A stretch of DNA of 64,000 bases, from positions 62,001 through 126,000 of the forward strand of contig NZ_JAPCKI010000007.1 of assembly GCF_028680575.1 (NCBI RefSeq), written 5' to 3'. How positions within the stretch are numbered: the stretch's first letter is position 1; the number at the start of each line of letters is the position of its first letter. The notes under the pieces are model-generated. The model made no database searches and was not told the origin of the DNA. It saw only the letters and a program-made list of their open reading frames with translations. Shown here piece after piece: positions 17,359 to 26,613 of the stretch. Both the position numbers and the translations under genes were made by a program. This DNA is from Acidovorax benzenivorans. Its GTDB lineage: Bacteria > Pseudomonadota > Gammaproteobacteria > Burkholderiales > Burkholderiaceae_C.

Positions 17359-19620
17359 ATGCCTTCACGCCTGCTCCACCGCCTCGCAGCCACTCTCTTT
17401 TTTATAGCTGCCAGCGCTTTATGGACGGGCGCCAGTGCCCAATTTGGCACAAAAACCAGCGGACAAGGCACCAGCGTGGTCACCACGCCCTATGTGCGCG
17501 CCGAGCTGCTGGCCCATGCGCCGCAGGGTGTGGCACCCGGCCAGCCGCTGTGGCTGGGCCTGCAAATCACCCACCAGCCCGAGTGGCACACCTACTGGAA
17601 GAACCCTGGCGACTCCGGCCTGCCCACCGACCTGGCCTGGACGCTGCCCGCCGGGCTGGACACAGGCGAGATCGCCTGGCCCCTGCCCAAGAAGATTCCC
17701 ATCGGCACACTGGCCAACTATGGCTATGAAGGCACGGTGCTGCTGCCCGTGCCTGTCACCGTGGCCAGCACCTTCGCCCCCGGCCCGCTGGCCAAGGACG
17801 CCACCATCAAGCTGCGAGCAGCGTGGCTGGTGTGCCGCAAGGAGTGCATTCCTGAAGAAGGCGAATTCACGCTGCAGTTGCCCATCCAGAGCACCACGGC
17901 ACTGAACGGCGCTGCCTTTGAGGCAGCCGCCAAGGCACAACCCCGCCCCGTGCTGGCGGGCACCACCGGCATCGTGCCGGACAGCCAGGCGCAGATTGCG
18001 CAGGACGGCAACCTGCTGAACGTCAGCGTGCAGGGCCTGCCCGTGGCGCTGCGCGGCAAAACGCTGGACCTGTTCCCCGAAACCGCCGAGGTCATCGACA
18101 ACGCCGCCAGCTGGAAGCAGGCCTGGAACGGCAGCGTGTGGACCGCGCAGATTCCCCTGTCCGCCCAACGCAGCGCCAGCCCCAGCCTGATGCCTGTGGT
18201 GCTGGCCGAGCAGTCGACCGCGCACGCCACCGGCCCCGATACACGCACCGGCTACCGCGCCGAGCTGAAGGTGTTGGGTACCTGGCAGCAAGCGGCATCG
18301 GTGGCCAGCGTGTCGCCCGCGCTGGAGGCTGCGCTGAAGGCCAATGCAGCCAACTCGGCGCAGGCGGGCGGAGCGGCTACATCGGCTGCAGGCTCTGGCG
18401 CCTCGTCCCTCACCCTCACTGCCGCGTTGCTGGGCGCCTTGCTCGGCGGCCTCATCCTCAACCTCATGCCCTGCGTGTTCCCGGTGCTGGCGATCAAGGT
18501 GGTGGGCTTCACCCAGCACGCGCAAGACCGTCGCGCCCACCGGCTCAGTGGCATCGCCTACACGGTGGGCGTGGTGCTGTCGTTCATGCTGCTCGGCGCA
18601 CTCATGCTGGGCCTGCGCGCGGCGGGCGAGGCGATTGGCTGGGGCTTTCAGTTGCAGTCGCCTGCCGTGGTGGCATCGCTGGCAGCGCTGTTCACGCTGA
18701 TTGCGCTCAACCTGGCGGGCGTGTTCGAGTTCGGGCATTTCCTGCCCTCCTCCGTCGCCAGCCTGCAGGCGCGCCACCCAGTGGCCGACAGCTTCTTGAC
18801 CGGCGTGCTGGCCGTGGCCGTGGCGTCGCCCTGTACCGCACCGTTCATGGGCGCCTCCATGGGCCTCACGGCCACCCTGCCCACCCCGCAGGCGCTGGCC
18901 GTGTTTGCGGCCCTGGGCCTGGGCCTGGCGCTACCGTTCCTGGCCGCGAGTTTTATCCCCGCCGTGGCCCGCGCGCTGCCACGCCCCGGCGCGTGGATGG
19001 ACACCTTCCGCAAGCTCATGGCCTTCCCCATGTTCGCCACCGTGGTCTGGCTGGTGTGGGTGCTGGGCCAGCAAAGCGGCATCGACGGCGCGGGTGCGCT
19101 GCTGATCCTGCTGGTGGGGCTGTCGCTGGTGGTATGGGCCCTGTCGCTGGCCGGGCGTGCGCGGGTGTGGATGGCCACGGTATCCATCGCGGCCATGGCG
19201 CTGCTGGTCTGGGCCTTTGCGCCCCACATCACCCACATTCCCACCGCGCAGGCCGCCACGCCATCTCCGCAGGCTTCAGCCACCGGCTGGCAGCCCTGGG
19301 CGCCCGGCGCGGCCGAGCAGATCGTGGCAGGGGGCCGCCCCGTGTTTGTGGACTTCACCGCCGCCTGGTGCGTGACCTGCCAGTACAACAAGAAAACGAC
19401 GCTGGCCGACGCCGACGTGCTGGCCGACCTGCAAGCCAAGAACGTCGCCCTGCTGCGCGCCGACTGGACGCGCCGCGACCCCGCCATCACCGCAGCCCTG
19501 GCCGCGCTGGGCCGCAGCGGCGTGCCCGTGTACGTGTTCTACCGCCCCGGCAAACCGCCCGTAGTGCTGACCGAGGTGCTCAGCGTGGACGAGGTGCGCG
19601 CCACCATCGCCCAGCTGTAG
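17359..19620 (+). CDS. DsbD/ScsB-like thiol:disulfide interchange protein
   Basis: A 753-residue protein with a signal peptide ending about ASAQF, a periplasmic DsbD-type N-terminal domain, eight or so transmembrane helices of CcdA type holding the cysteine pair in NLMPCVFPVL and ASPCTAPFMG, and a C-terminal thioredoxin domain with AAWCVTCQYN. It would carry electrons from cytoplasmic thioredoxin to periplasmic acceptors. ATG 17359 is chosen because it starts the signal peptide. The signal-peptide region is partly made of a copy of the 57-bp element. The peroxiredoxin-like gene 46 bp downstream is a plausible acceptor. Confidence 0.88.
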   Translation: MPSRLLHRLAATLFFIAASALWTGASAQFGTKTSGQGTSVVTTPYVRAELLAHAPQGVAPGQPLWLGLQITHQPEWHTYWKNPGDSGLPTDLAWTLPAGLDTGEIAWPLPKKIPIGTLANYGYEGTVLLPVPVTVASTFAPGPLAKDATIKLRAAWLVCRKECIPEEGEFTLQLPIQSTTALNGAAFEAAAKAQPRPVLAGTTGIVPDSQAQIAQDGNLLNVSVQGLPVALRGKTLDLFPETAEVIDNAASWKQAWNGSVWTAQIPLSAQRSASPSLMPVVLAEQSTAHATGPDTRTGYRAELKVLGTWQQAASVASVSPALEAALKANAANSAQAGGAATSAAGSGASSLTLTAALLGALLGGLILNLMPCVFPVLAIKVVGFTQHAQDRRAHRLSGIAYTVGVVLSFMLLGALMLGLRAAGEAIGWGFQLQSPAVVASLAALFTLIALNLAGVFEFGHFLPSSVASLQARHPVADSFLTGVLAVAVASPCTAPFMGASMGLTATLPTPQALAVFAALGLGLALPFLAASFIPAVARALPRPGAWMDTFRKLMAFPMFATVVWLVWVLGQQSGIDGAGALLILLVGLSLVVWALSLAGRARVWMATVSIAAMALLVWAFAPHITHIPTAQAATPSPQASATGWQPWAPGAAEQIVAGGRPVFVDFTAAWCVTCQYNKKTTLADADVLADLQAKNVALLRADWTRRDPAITAALAALGRSGVPVYVFYRPGKPPVVLTEVLSVDEVRATIAQL
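17390..17446 (+). repeat. 57-bp dispersed element, copy d (inside DsbD-like signal peptide)
   Basis: The 3' two thirds match well: ATAGCTGCCAGCGCTTT, GGGCGCCAGTGCCCAATTTG. It encodes IAASALWTGASAQF, which includes the hydrophobic end and the A-x-A cleavage site of the signal peptide. Its frame and orientation are the same as in the other intragenic copies. Confidence 0.65.
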
Positions 19621-19666
19621 CCCTCCCTGCTTTCGACCACCCGCCAACCCTTCAGGAGACCCTGCC

Positions 19667-20275
19667 ATGAAGCTGCTTCGCCGTACGTTGATCGCCACCG
19701 CCGCCCTGGTCGCCCTGGGCTCCCAGGCCGCCGCCACCGTGGGCCAGCCCGCGCCCGATTTCACACTCAAGGACACGTCGGGCAAAACCGTGCGCCTGTC
19801 AGACTTCAAAGGCAAACACGTGGTGCTGGAATGGACCAACCCCGGCTGCCCCTTTGTGCGCAAACACTACGACAGCGGCAACATGCCCGCCACGCAGAAA
19901 GATGCCACCGGCAAAGGCGTGGTGTGGCTGTCCATCAACTCCACCGAAAAAGCCAGCAGCGACTACCTGGAGCCCGCCAAGCTCGCGGCCTGGAAGACCG
20001 AGCGCAAGGCCGCCCCCACCGCCGTGCTGATGGACGAGGAAGGCACCGTGGGCAAGAGCTACGGCGCGCGCACCACACCGCACATGTACATCGTCAACCC
20101 GCAGGGCATGCTGGTGTACGCAGGCGGCATCGACAGCATCCCCTCGGCCCGCCCGGCAGACATCGAGAAAGCCACCAACTATGTGAAGGTGGGGCTGGCG
20201 GAGGCACTGGCGGGCAAGCCGATTTCGGCGGCGACGACGGCGCCGTACGGGTGCAGCATCAAGTACAAGTCCTGA
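19667..20275 (+). CDS. Periplasmic peroxiredoxin/thioredoxin-like protein
   Basis: A 202-residue protein with a signal peptide ending about AAATVG, then an AhpC/TSA-like domain (APDFTLKDTSGKTVRLSDF) in which the active-site loop is NPGCPFVRKHY with a single cysteine. A second cysteine lies near the C-terminus (YGCSIKYKS). AGGAGA about ten bases upstream supports ATG 19667. Just after the DsbD-like gene, it is probably reduced by it and may remove peroxides or act as a thiol oxidoreductase in the periplasm. The arrangement of one loop cysteine and one C-terminal cysteine suggests a 2-Cys mechanism, which is inference. Confidence 0.85.
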   Translation: MKLLRRTLIATAALVALGSQAAATVGQPAPDFTLKDTSGKTVRLSDFKGKHVVLEWTNPGCPFVRKHYDSGNMPATQKDATGKGVVWLSINSTEKASSDYLEPAKLAAWKTERKAAPTAVLMDEEGTVGKSYGARTTPHMYIVNPQGMLVYAGGIDSIPSARPADIEKATNYVKVGLAEALAGKPISAATTAPYGCSIKYKS

Positions 20276-20358
20276 GCTAGAAATTGCGTCGCCGCCCACA
20301 CTCCATGCAGTGCGCGGCGGCACTGTTGTGCATTGGCAGGCACCACTAAGATGCGGGC

Positions 20359-21072
20359 ATGCAATGCCAACAATGTGGGCGTCCGCTCGCCAACCCGACC
20401 GCCATCTGCACGGCCTGCGACCAGGAGCTGTCCGCACCCAGCCATCTGGATGTAGGCACCCCCATCGGCGAGGGGCGTTACCGCTGCCCTGCATGTAGCG
20501 GTTCCTTCGATCGGTGGACTACAAGCCTCTTGCCACGCAACGCCCGCTGGTACACGCCCCAATACGATGTACCAACGTGCCCCTTGTGCAAGGAGACCCT
20601 GCAATGGAAGCGCGATCCTGAACCCGCACAACTCCCATCAGGACTTCAGGGCATCGCCATAGGCATGACCTGGGCACTCTACGTCACCATTCCCACGCCA
20701 CTTTTGCAGTGGATCAAAGAACATATGGGCAAATGGTTTGCCGTCCTGATCCCGCTGTTGCTGCTAGCAATGTTTGTCATCGCAGTGCGTCCCACCATAC
20801 AGGGCCCAGGGCGCGGTACCGGTCACTTCGTACTGGCGCAGCCCCAACCCTTCCAGAAGCACAAATTTTGGGCGCTCTCGATCATCGGAGTAGCCATCAT
20901 GGCCAGCATCCGGACCGCCCCGCAGGCGGCCCAGCTCCCCCTGTGGTGCGCCTGGCTCGGGTTGGCTGCAGCAGGCTGCCTGACCGCCGTTGTGTGGCGG
21001 CGCTCGGTGGAGCGGCACAAGCGCTTGTACACGCCGGACCCTGCAGCCCCGTCCCCCACCCGCCTTCCGTAG
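20359..21072 (+). CDS. Zinc-ribbon membrane protein of unknown function
   Basis: A 237-residue protein. The first 90 residues carry four CxxC knuckles (CQQCG, CTAC, CPAC, CPLC), typical of two zinc ribbons. Three or four hydrophobic segments follow (around residues 95-118, 125-140, 175-192 and 195-215). It reads like the small zinc-ribbon inner-membrane proteins found in many proteobacteria, with no known role. TAAGAT lies six bases before the ATG and there is no ribosome site, so a leaderless mRNA is possible. It is followed by a CoA-binding protein gene after 11 bp. Confidence 0.68.
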   Translation: MQCQQCGRPLANPTAICTACDQELSAPSHLDVGTPIGEGRYRCPACSGSFDRWTTSLLPRNARWYTPQYDVPTCPLCKETLQWKRDPEPAQLPSGLQGIAIGMTWALYVTIPTPLLQWIKEHMGKWFAVLIPLLLLAMFVIAVRPTIQGPGRGTGHFVLAQPQPFQKHKFWALSIIGVAIMASIRTAPQAAQLPLWCAWLGLAAAGCLTAVVWRRSVERHKRLYTPDPAAPSPTRLP

Positions 21073-21083
21073 CCCATCGCCCC

Positions 21084-21599
21084 ATGCTCCACACCCCCGA
21101 CACCATCAGCACCCTGCGCCACCTGCTCACCACCTGCCGCACCATCGCGGTGGTGGGCCTTTCACCGCAGTGGCACCGCCCCAGCTACTTCGCGGCCAAG
21201 TACATGCAGGCGCATGGCTACCGCATCGTGCCGGTCAACCCGCTGGTGGCGCGCGAGGGCGGGCAGATCCTGGGCGAGACGGCGTACGCCAGCGTGACAG
21301 AGGCGGCCGCCGCGCTGGCGGCGCAGGGGCAGAAGATCGACATGGTGGACTGCTTTCGCAAGAGCGAGGACATCCCCCCGCTGGCCGAGGAGGCCATCGC
21401 CATCGGCGCCCAATGCCTGTGGCTGCAGCTGGGCGTGTTCAACGAAGCGGCAGGCCAGCGCGCCGAAGCGGCTGGCCTGCAGGTGATCCAGAACCGCTGC
21501 GTGAAGATCGAACACGCGCGGCTGTTTGGGGGGCTGGGCTGGATGGGCGTGAACACGCGCGTGATCAGCGCCAAGCGCTTGCGGCAGCTGCCTTACTAG
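21084..21599 (+). CDS. CoA-binding domain protein (YccU-like)
   Basis: A 171-residue Rossmann-fold protein of the stand-alone CoA-binding family. AVVGLSPQWHRPSYFAAKYM holds the nucleotide loop, trimmed in its core to VVGLSP, and CLWLQLGVFNEAAG and VIQNRCVKIEH are typical later motifs. The family resembles the CoA-binding half of succinyl-CoA synthetase alpha, but its physiological role is not settled. The gene ends inside a copy of the 57-bp element, which also provides its TAG stop. Confidence 0.88.
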   Translation: MLHTPDTISTLRHLLTTCRTIAVVGLSPQWHRPSYFAAKYMQAHGYRIVPVNPLVAREGGQILGETAYASVTEAAAALAAQGQKIDMVDCFRKSEDIPPLAEEAIAIGAQCLWLQLGVFNEAAGQRAEAAGLQVIQNRCVKIEHARLFGGLGWMGVNTRVISAKRLRQLPY

Positions 21600-21649
21600 C
21601 AATTTGATAGCTTCAACCGCTTACCCATCGCGCGCAAACGGCCTTTTTT
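21593..21649 (+). repeat. 57-bp dispersed element, copy j
   Basis: It includes CAATTTGATAGCT and CCGCTTACCCATCGCGCGC and ends in GGCCTTTTTT. It covers the TAG stop of the CoA-binding protein gene and most of the gap before metY. The terminal T-run after the hairpin could serve as a terminator. Confidence 0.7.
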
Positions 21650-21660
21650 ATTCATAAACC

Positions 21661-22983
21661 ATGTCTTCCAACCCACCCTCCGGCGCCGACCGCGCCTTTG
21701 GCTTTGGCACCCGCGCCATTCACGCCGGTGCCCAGCCCGACCCGGTGACCGGCGCGCGCGCCACGCCCATCCACCAGACGACCAGCTTTGTGTTCGACAA
21801 CGCGGAGCACGCCAGCAGCCTGTTCAACTTGCAGACCTTTGGCAACGTCTACAGCCGCATCAGCAACCCCACGGTGGCGGTGTTCGAGGAGCGCATCGCC
21901 AGCCTTGAAAACGGCCGCGCGGCCCTGGCCTGTGCCAGCGGCATGGCCGCGCAGATGGCAGCGCTGCTAGCCATCCTCAAAACGGGTGACCACATCGTGG
22001 CAGCCAGCACACTGTATGGCGGCACGGTGGGGCAGCTGGGCGTGGGCTTCTCTCGCCTGGGCATCGAGACCACATTCGTGGACCCGGCCGACCCCGCAAA
22101 CTTTGCGCGCGCCATGCGCCCCAACACCCGCGCCGTGTATGGCGAAACCATCGGCAACCCGCTGGTCAACGTGCTCGACATCGCCGCCGTGGCCGAGGTG
22201 GCGCATGCGCATGGCGTGCCGCTCGTCATCGACAACACGGTGGCCAGCCCCTACCTGTGCAACCCGTTGGCACTGGGCGCCGACATCGTGGTGCACAGCG
22301 CCACCAAGTACATCGGCGGGCACGGCACGACCATGGGCGGCGTGGTGGTGGAGGGGGGCAAGTTTCCTTGGGACAACGGCAAGTTCCCCGAAATGGTCGA
22401 GCCCAGCCGCGCGTACCACGGCGTGAAGTTCTACGAGACCTTTGGCGACTTTGGCTACACGATGAAGGCGCGCATGGAGGTCAACCGCACCTTCGGCGGC
22501 GTGCTCTCGCCCATGAACGCGTGGCAGCTGCTGCAGGGCGCTGAAACCCTGCACCTGCGCATGCGCGAGCACTGCCGCAATGCGCTGGCCGTGGCGAAGT
22601 TTTTGCAGAGCCACCCGCAGGTGGCGTGGGTCAACTACCCGGGTCTGGCGGATTCGCCGTACTACGAGCTGGCGCAAAAGCAGTTCCGCGCGGTGGACGG
22701 GGCGCCGGGCGCCTCGGGCATCCTCACATTTGGCGTGAAGGGCGGCGCAGCCGCCGGGGAGAAGTTCATCGACGCCTGCGAATTCTTAAGCCACCTCGCC
22801 AACATCGGCGACGCGAAGACGCTGGTGATCCACCCTGCATCGACCACGCACCGCCAGCTGAGCGAAGAAGAGCTGGCCCGCGCGGGTGTGAGCGCGGACA
22901 TGGTGCGGCTGTCGGTGGGGATTGAAGACCTTCAAGATATCCTGTGGGACATCGACCAGGCGCTGGGGCGCGCAGCGGGCTGA
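21661..22983 (+). CDS. metY: O-acetylhomoserine (thiol)-lyase / aminocarboxypropyltransferase
   Basis: A 440-residue PLP enzyme of the Cys/Met metabolism family. The Schiff-base lysine is K216 in HSATKYIGGHGTTMGG. The N-terminus GFGTRAIHAGAQPDPVTGA and the LAYGG-like loop TLYGGTVGQLG are those of MetY, not of MetB or MetC. The 440-residue length also fits MetY. It would make homocysteine (or methionine with methanethiol) from O-acetyl-L-homoserine in the cytosol. It stands alone and is convergent with the iclR-type gene, with 12 bases between the stops. Confidence 0.9.
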   Translation: MSSNPPSGADRAFGFGTRAIHAGAQPDPVTGARATPIHQTTSFVFDNAEHASSLFNLQTFGNVYSRISNPTVAVFEERIASLENGRAALACASGMAAQMAALLAILKTGDHIVAASTLYGGTVGQLGVGFSRLGIETTFVDPADPANFARAMRPNTRAVYGETIGNPLVNVLDIAAVAEVAHAHGVPLVIDNTVASPYLCNPLALGADIVVHSATKYIGGHGTTMGGVVVEGGKFPWDNGKFPEMVEPSRAYHGVKFYETFGDFGYTMKARMEVNRTFGGVLSPMNAWQLLQGAETLHLRMREHCRNALAVAKFLQSHPQVAWVNYPGLADSPYYELAQKQFRAVDGAPGASGILTFGVKGGAAAGEKFIDACEFLSHLANIGDAKTLVIHPASTTHRQLSEEELARAGVSADMVRLSVGIEDLQDILWDIDQALGRAAG

Positions 22984-22995
22984 TCGCCCAACAAC

Positions 22996-23805
22996 CTACA
23001 CGGGGCTGACCGGCGCCCCCAGGCGCTGCGACAAACTCCGCGCCGCCTCGCGCAGGTGCTGCGCTGCCGGGCTGGCCGGCCCGGTCTGCAGCGTGGCGCT
23101 GGGGCCGATCACGGCGATGCACAGCACCAGCTGCCCGAACCCATCAAACACCGGCGTGGCCAGCGCGCTGATGCCGGGCAGGAGCTGGTCGGTCACTTCG
23201 CTGATCTGGTGCTGGCGCACCGCCTCCAGTTCGGCCGCAAACGCGGGTTCATCCAGGGCCCCCGCAAACCCTTCGGCCGCCAGCGCAGCCGCAGCGCGCT
23301 CGTGCGGGCCGAAGGCTGCAAACACCTTGCCCGTGGCCGTGTGCCGCACCGAGGCCGTGGTGCCGTGGCGCATGGCCACATACACGGCGGTGGGGCCTTC
23401 CTCCACACGGATGATGGTGGGGCCACTGTCGCCCCAGACCGAGGCCGACACGGTGTAGCCGATGCGCTGGGCCAACGCGGGCAGCTCGGCAATGGCCAGG
23501 CGCACCGGGTCCACCTGCTGCAGGCTGATCAGGCCCAGCTGCATGGCCAAGGGGCCTAGGCCGTAGTGGCCGCTCACGGCGTCTTGCTCAATGAGGCCCA
23601 GCTTGCCAAAGCTCACCAGGTAGGGGTGGGCCTTGGCGGCCGTCATGTCCGCCGCGCGGGCCAGGTCCTTGAGCGCCATGCGTCGGCCGGTGCGCGCCAG
23701 CACCTTCAGCAGCTGGCCACCCACCTCCACGCTCTGAATGCCGCGCGGGCTGCGGGGCGTGTCTTCGTCATCGGCGGGGGGCAGGTCGGGGATCGTGGTG
23801 GCCAT
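22996..23805 (-). CDS. IclR-family regulator of the monooxygenase cassette
   Basis: A 269-residue protein with an N-terminal winged helix (VGGQLLKVLARTGRRMALKDLARAADMTAAKAHPYLVSF, here cited only as its core LKDLARAADMTAAKAHPYL) and a C-terminal effector domain (about residues 90-265). IclR regulators bind aromatic or small organic acids and control adjacent catabolic genes. It is divergent from the MBL-fold gene with a 143-bp AT-rich gap. GACAAT lies seven bases before its ATG and there is no ribosome site, suggesting a leaderless transcript. Confidence 0.9.
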   Translation of the reverse strand: MATTIPDLPPADDEDTPRSPRGIQSVEVGGQLLKVLARTGRRMALKDLARAADMTAAKAHPYLVSFGKLGLIEQDAVSGHYGLGPLAMQLGLISLQQVDPVRLAIAELPALAQRIGYTVSASVWGDSGPTIIRVEEGPTAVYVAMRHGTTASVRHTATGKVFAAFGPHERAAAALAAEGFAGALDEPAFAAELEAVRQHQISEVTDQLLPGISALATPVFDGFGQLVLCIAVIGPSATLQTGPASPAAQHLREAARSLSQRLGAPVSPV

Positions 23806-23812
23806 GGGCCCG

Positions 23813-23818
23813 ATTGTC
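23813..23818 (-). promoter_or_regulatory. -10-like GACAAT seven bases before the iclR-type start
   Basis: On the minus strand GACAAT is followed by CGGGCCC and then ATG at 23805. Transcription beginning at the usual distance from a -10 box would start at or next to the ATG. The same layout is seen at hemE and the AEC gene. Confidence 0.5.
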
Positions 23819-23856
23819 CACGCCCGGCGACAAGGTCAGCCCCCTCGGGTTTTCAC

Positions 23857-23923
23857 CTAAACAAATGAGTTAGACATGAACAAATTTCTTGCCTAACATC
23901 AACACATTCCGTTTAGATAAACG
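23857..23923. promoter_or_regulatory. Palindromic operator candidates, IclR/MBL divergent region
   Basis: CGTTTAGATAAACG at 23910-23923 is a 14-bp palindrome with two central bases unmatched. CTAA (23857-23860) and TTAG (23870-23873) flank a second, weaker dyad. Both lie in the AT-rich gap between the divergent genes, 25-90 bp upstream of the MBL gene, where an IclR operator is expected. Confidence 0.55.
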
Positions 23924-23948
23924 CATTCACCATTAACAAATCACCACC

Positions 23949-24908
23949 ATGAGCACCGTCAAAACCTTTGCCTCCGCCGCCGATCTCGAAGTGAAGAAGG
24001 TGAGCTTCGACAAGCTCTCCGACCACGCCTACGCCTACACGGCCGAAGGCGACCCCAACACAGGCATCATCATTGGCGACGACGCGGTGATGGTCATCGA
24101 CACCCAGGCCACGCCCGTGATGGCGCAGGACGTGATCCGCCGCATCCGCGAAGTGACGGACAAGCCCATCCAATACGTGCTGCTGTCCCACTACCACGCC
24201 GTGCGCGTGCTGGGCGCCAGCGCTTATGGCGCCCAGCACATCATTGCCAGCGAAGACACGCGCGACCTGATCGTGGAGCGCGGCCAGTTCGACAAGGACA
24301 GCGAGATCGGCCGCTTTCCGCGCCTGTTCCAGAACGTGGAGAGCGTGCCAGACGGCCTGACCTGGCCGACCATGACCTTCAACAAGAAGATGACCCTGTG
24401 GCTGGGCAGCGTGGAAGTGCAGATCCTGCAACTGGGCCGGGGCCACACCAAGGGCGACACGGTGGCCTGGCTGCCGCAAGAAAAGATCCTGTTCAGCGGC
24501 GACCTGGTGGAGTTCGACGCCACGCCGTATGCGGGCGATGCGTACTTCAAGGACTGGCCGCAGACGCTGGACAACCTGGCCGCCTTGAAGCCAGAGAAGC
24601 TGGTACCCGGCCGGGGCGCCGCGCTGCAGACACCCGAGCAGGTGCAGGCCGGCCTCGCTGGTACACGTGCCTTCATCAGCGACCTGTACGACAGCGTGAA
24701 GGCCAGCGCTGCGCAAGGCGAAGACTTGCGCAAGGTGTACGAGGCCACCTTCGCGAAGCTGCAGCCGAAGTACGGCCACTGGGTGATCTTCAACCACTGC
24801 ATGCCGTTTGACGTGACCCGCGCGTACGACGAGGCCACGCAGTACCCCGACCCGCGCATCTGGACTGCCGAGCGCGACGTGCAGATGTGGAAATCGCTGG
24901 AAGGCTGA
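23949..24908 (+). CDS. MBL-fold protein lacking site-2 metal ligands
   Basis: A 319-residue metallo-beta-lactamase-fold protein. Site-1 ligands H81, H83 (SHYHAVR) and H166 (GRGHT) and the bridging D185 (FSGDLVEF) are present. The Asp-His expected after HxH is replaced by V85-R86, and the final histidine (PGHG in most members) is R222 in PGRG. It is therefore probably mono-metal or non-hydrolytic. It is the first gene of the IclR-regulated cassette and is followed after 26 bp by the FAD monooxygenase gene. Its substrate is unknown. Confidence 0.82.
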   Translation: MSTVKTFASAADLEVKKVSFDKLSDHAYAYTAEGDPNTGIIIGDDAVMVIDTQATPVMAQDVIRRIREVTDKPIQYVLLSHYHAVRVLGASAYGAQHIIASEDTRDLIVERGQFDKDSEIGRFPRLFQNVESVPDGLTWPTMTFNKKMTLWLGSVEVQILQLGRGHTKGDTVAWLPQEKILFSGDLVEFDATPYAGDAYFKDWPQTLDNLAALKPEKLVPGRGAALQTPEQVQAGLAGTRAFISDLYDSVKASAAQGEDLRKVYEATFAKLQPKYGHWVIFNHCMPFDVTRAYDEATQYPDPRIWTAERDVQMWKSLEG

Positions 24909-24934
24909 GCCACTGAGGCTGGAGGAGACAAAAA

Positions 24935-26587
24935 ATGAACCCCAGAGACATCCCCCCGGAGGCCTTCCACGCGAGTGGCGCCGAGGTGCAGGCACTCGAT
25001 TTCGGCTACGTGCGCTCGCCCGACCAGGACCGCGCCACGCCCGCACAGCACCCCATCGTGGTCATCGGCGCGGGCCCCGTGGGCCTGTCGCTCGCCATCG
25101 ACCTGGCCCAGCGCGGGCAGCGCGTGGTGGTGCTGGACAACGACCACAAGCTCTCCATCGGCTCGCGCGCCATCTGTTTTGCCAAGCGCACGCTGGAGAT
25201 CTGGGACCGCCTGGGCGTGGGCCAGCCCATGGTGGCCAAGGGCGTTTCGTGGAACCTGGGCAAGGTGTTCCTCAAAGACGAGCAGTTGTACGAATTCAAC
25301 CTGCTGCCCGAAGAGGGCCACGAGCGCCCTGCTTTCATCAACCTGCAGCAGTATTACGCCGAGGCCTACTTGGTAGAGCGCGCGCTGCAGTTGCCGGGCA
25401 TCGACATCCGCTGGCACAACAAGGTCACTGCGGTGCAAAGCCGCGCGGACGGCGCACTGCTCACCATCGACACGCCCGAGGGCGCCTACCAGGTCGACGC
25501 GCAATGGCTGGTGGCCTGCGACGGTGCACGCTCGCCCACGCGGCAGATGCTGGGGCGGGAGAGCAAGGGCCGCATTTTTCAGGACCGCTTCTTGATTGCC
25601 GATGTGAAGCTGGCGGGCGATGCGGACTTTCCGACCGAGCGCTGGTTCTGGTTTGACCCGCCCTTTCACCCCAACCAGAGCGTGCTGCTGCACCGCCAGC
25701 CCGACAACGTGTGGCGCATCGACTTTCAGCTGGGCTGGGACGCCGACCCCGAGGAAGAAAAAAAACCCGAGAACATCATCCCGCGCGTGAAGGCGCTGCT
25801 GGGTGCGGATGCGCAGTTCGAGCTGGACTGGGCCAGCGTCTACACCTTTGCCTGCCTGCGCATGGACCAGTTCGTGCACGGCCGCGTGGTGTTTGCGGGC
25901 GACAGCGCCCACGGCGTCTCGCCCTTTGGCGCACGCGGCGCCAACAGCGGCGTGCAGGATGCCGAGAACCTGGCCTGGAAGCTGGACTGGGTGCTCCGGG
26001 GCCGCGCCAGCCCCGCGCTGGTGACCACCTACGGCCCCGAGCGTGAATACGCGGCCGACGAGAACCTGTGCAACTCCACGCGCGCCACCGACTTCATCAC
26101 GCCCAAAAGCGAGGTGAGCCGCCTGTTCCGCGACGCGGCGCTGCACCTGGCGCGCGAACATGCGTTTGCGCGGCGCATCGTGAACAGCGGGCGCCTGTCG
26201 GTACCTGCCACGCTGCATACATCGCCGCTGAACACACCCGATAGCGACAAATTTGTGGGCACGCAGGTGCCCGGCGCGGTGCTGCTGGACGCCCCCTTGA
26301 CGAAGCAGGGCCAGCCCACCTGGCTGCTGCGCGAGCTGGGGCCGGACTTCACGCTGCTGGTGTTTGGCCCGGCTCCGGCATGGGCCCATGACCTGCCCGG
26401 CGTGAAGGTGCTGCAGATCGGCATCGACGTGATCGACCACCAGGCGCTGGCCGCCCAGCGGCTGGATGCGCTGCCGCGCACCGTGTACCTGGTGCGACCC
26501 GACCAGCATGTGTGCGCACGCTGGCGCACGCCCACCGAAGCGGCTGTGCGCAGCGCACTGGCCCGTGCCACGGCCGCAGCCGTCTGA
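24935..26587 (+). CDS. FAD-dependent aromatic-type monooxygenase
   Basis: A 550-residue class A flavoprotein hydroxylase. The Rossmann motif is VVIGAGPVGLSLAIDL (about residues 42-57). The second FAD motif is FAGDSAHGVSPFGARGAN (about residues 321-338), and a C-terminal thioredoxin-like tail extends to residue 550. Family members such as MhpA hydroxylate phenolic rings with NAD(P)H and O2. An AGGAGA site precedes the ATG. It lies between the MBL gene and the DUF2783 gene and is probably the main catabolic enzyme of the cassette. The actual aromatic substrate is not apparent. Confidence 0.9.
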   Translation: MNPRDIPPEAFHASGAEVQALDFGYVRSPDQDRATPAQHPIVVIGAGPVGLSLAIDLAQRGQRVVVLDNDHKLSIGSRAICFAKRTLEIWDRLGVGQPMVAKGVSWNLGKVFLKDEQLYEFNLLPEEGHERPAFINLQQYYAEAYLVERALQLPGIDIRWHNKVTAVQSRADGALLTIDTPEGAYQVDAQWLVACDGARSPTRQMLGRESKGRIFQDRFLIADVKLAGDADFPTERWFWFDPPFHPNQSVLLHRQPDNVWRIDFQLGWDADPEEEKKPENIIPRVKALLGADAQFELDWASVYTFACLRMDQFVHGRVVFAGDSAHGVSPFGARGANSGVQDAENLAWKLDWVLRGRASPALVTTYGPEREYAADENLCNSTRATDFITPKSEVSRLFRDAALHLAREHAFARRIVNSGRLSVPATLHTSPLNTPDSDKFVGTQVPGAVLLDAPLTKQGQPTWLLRELGPDFTLLVFGPAPAWAHDLPGVKVLQIGIDVIDHQALAAQRLDALPRTVYLVRPDQHVCARWRTPTEAAVRSALARATAAAV

Positions 26588-26613
26588 CCAGGAAGACGAC
26601 AAGGAACACGCCC

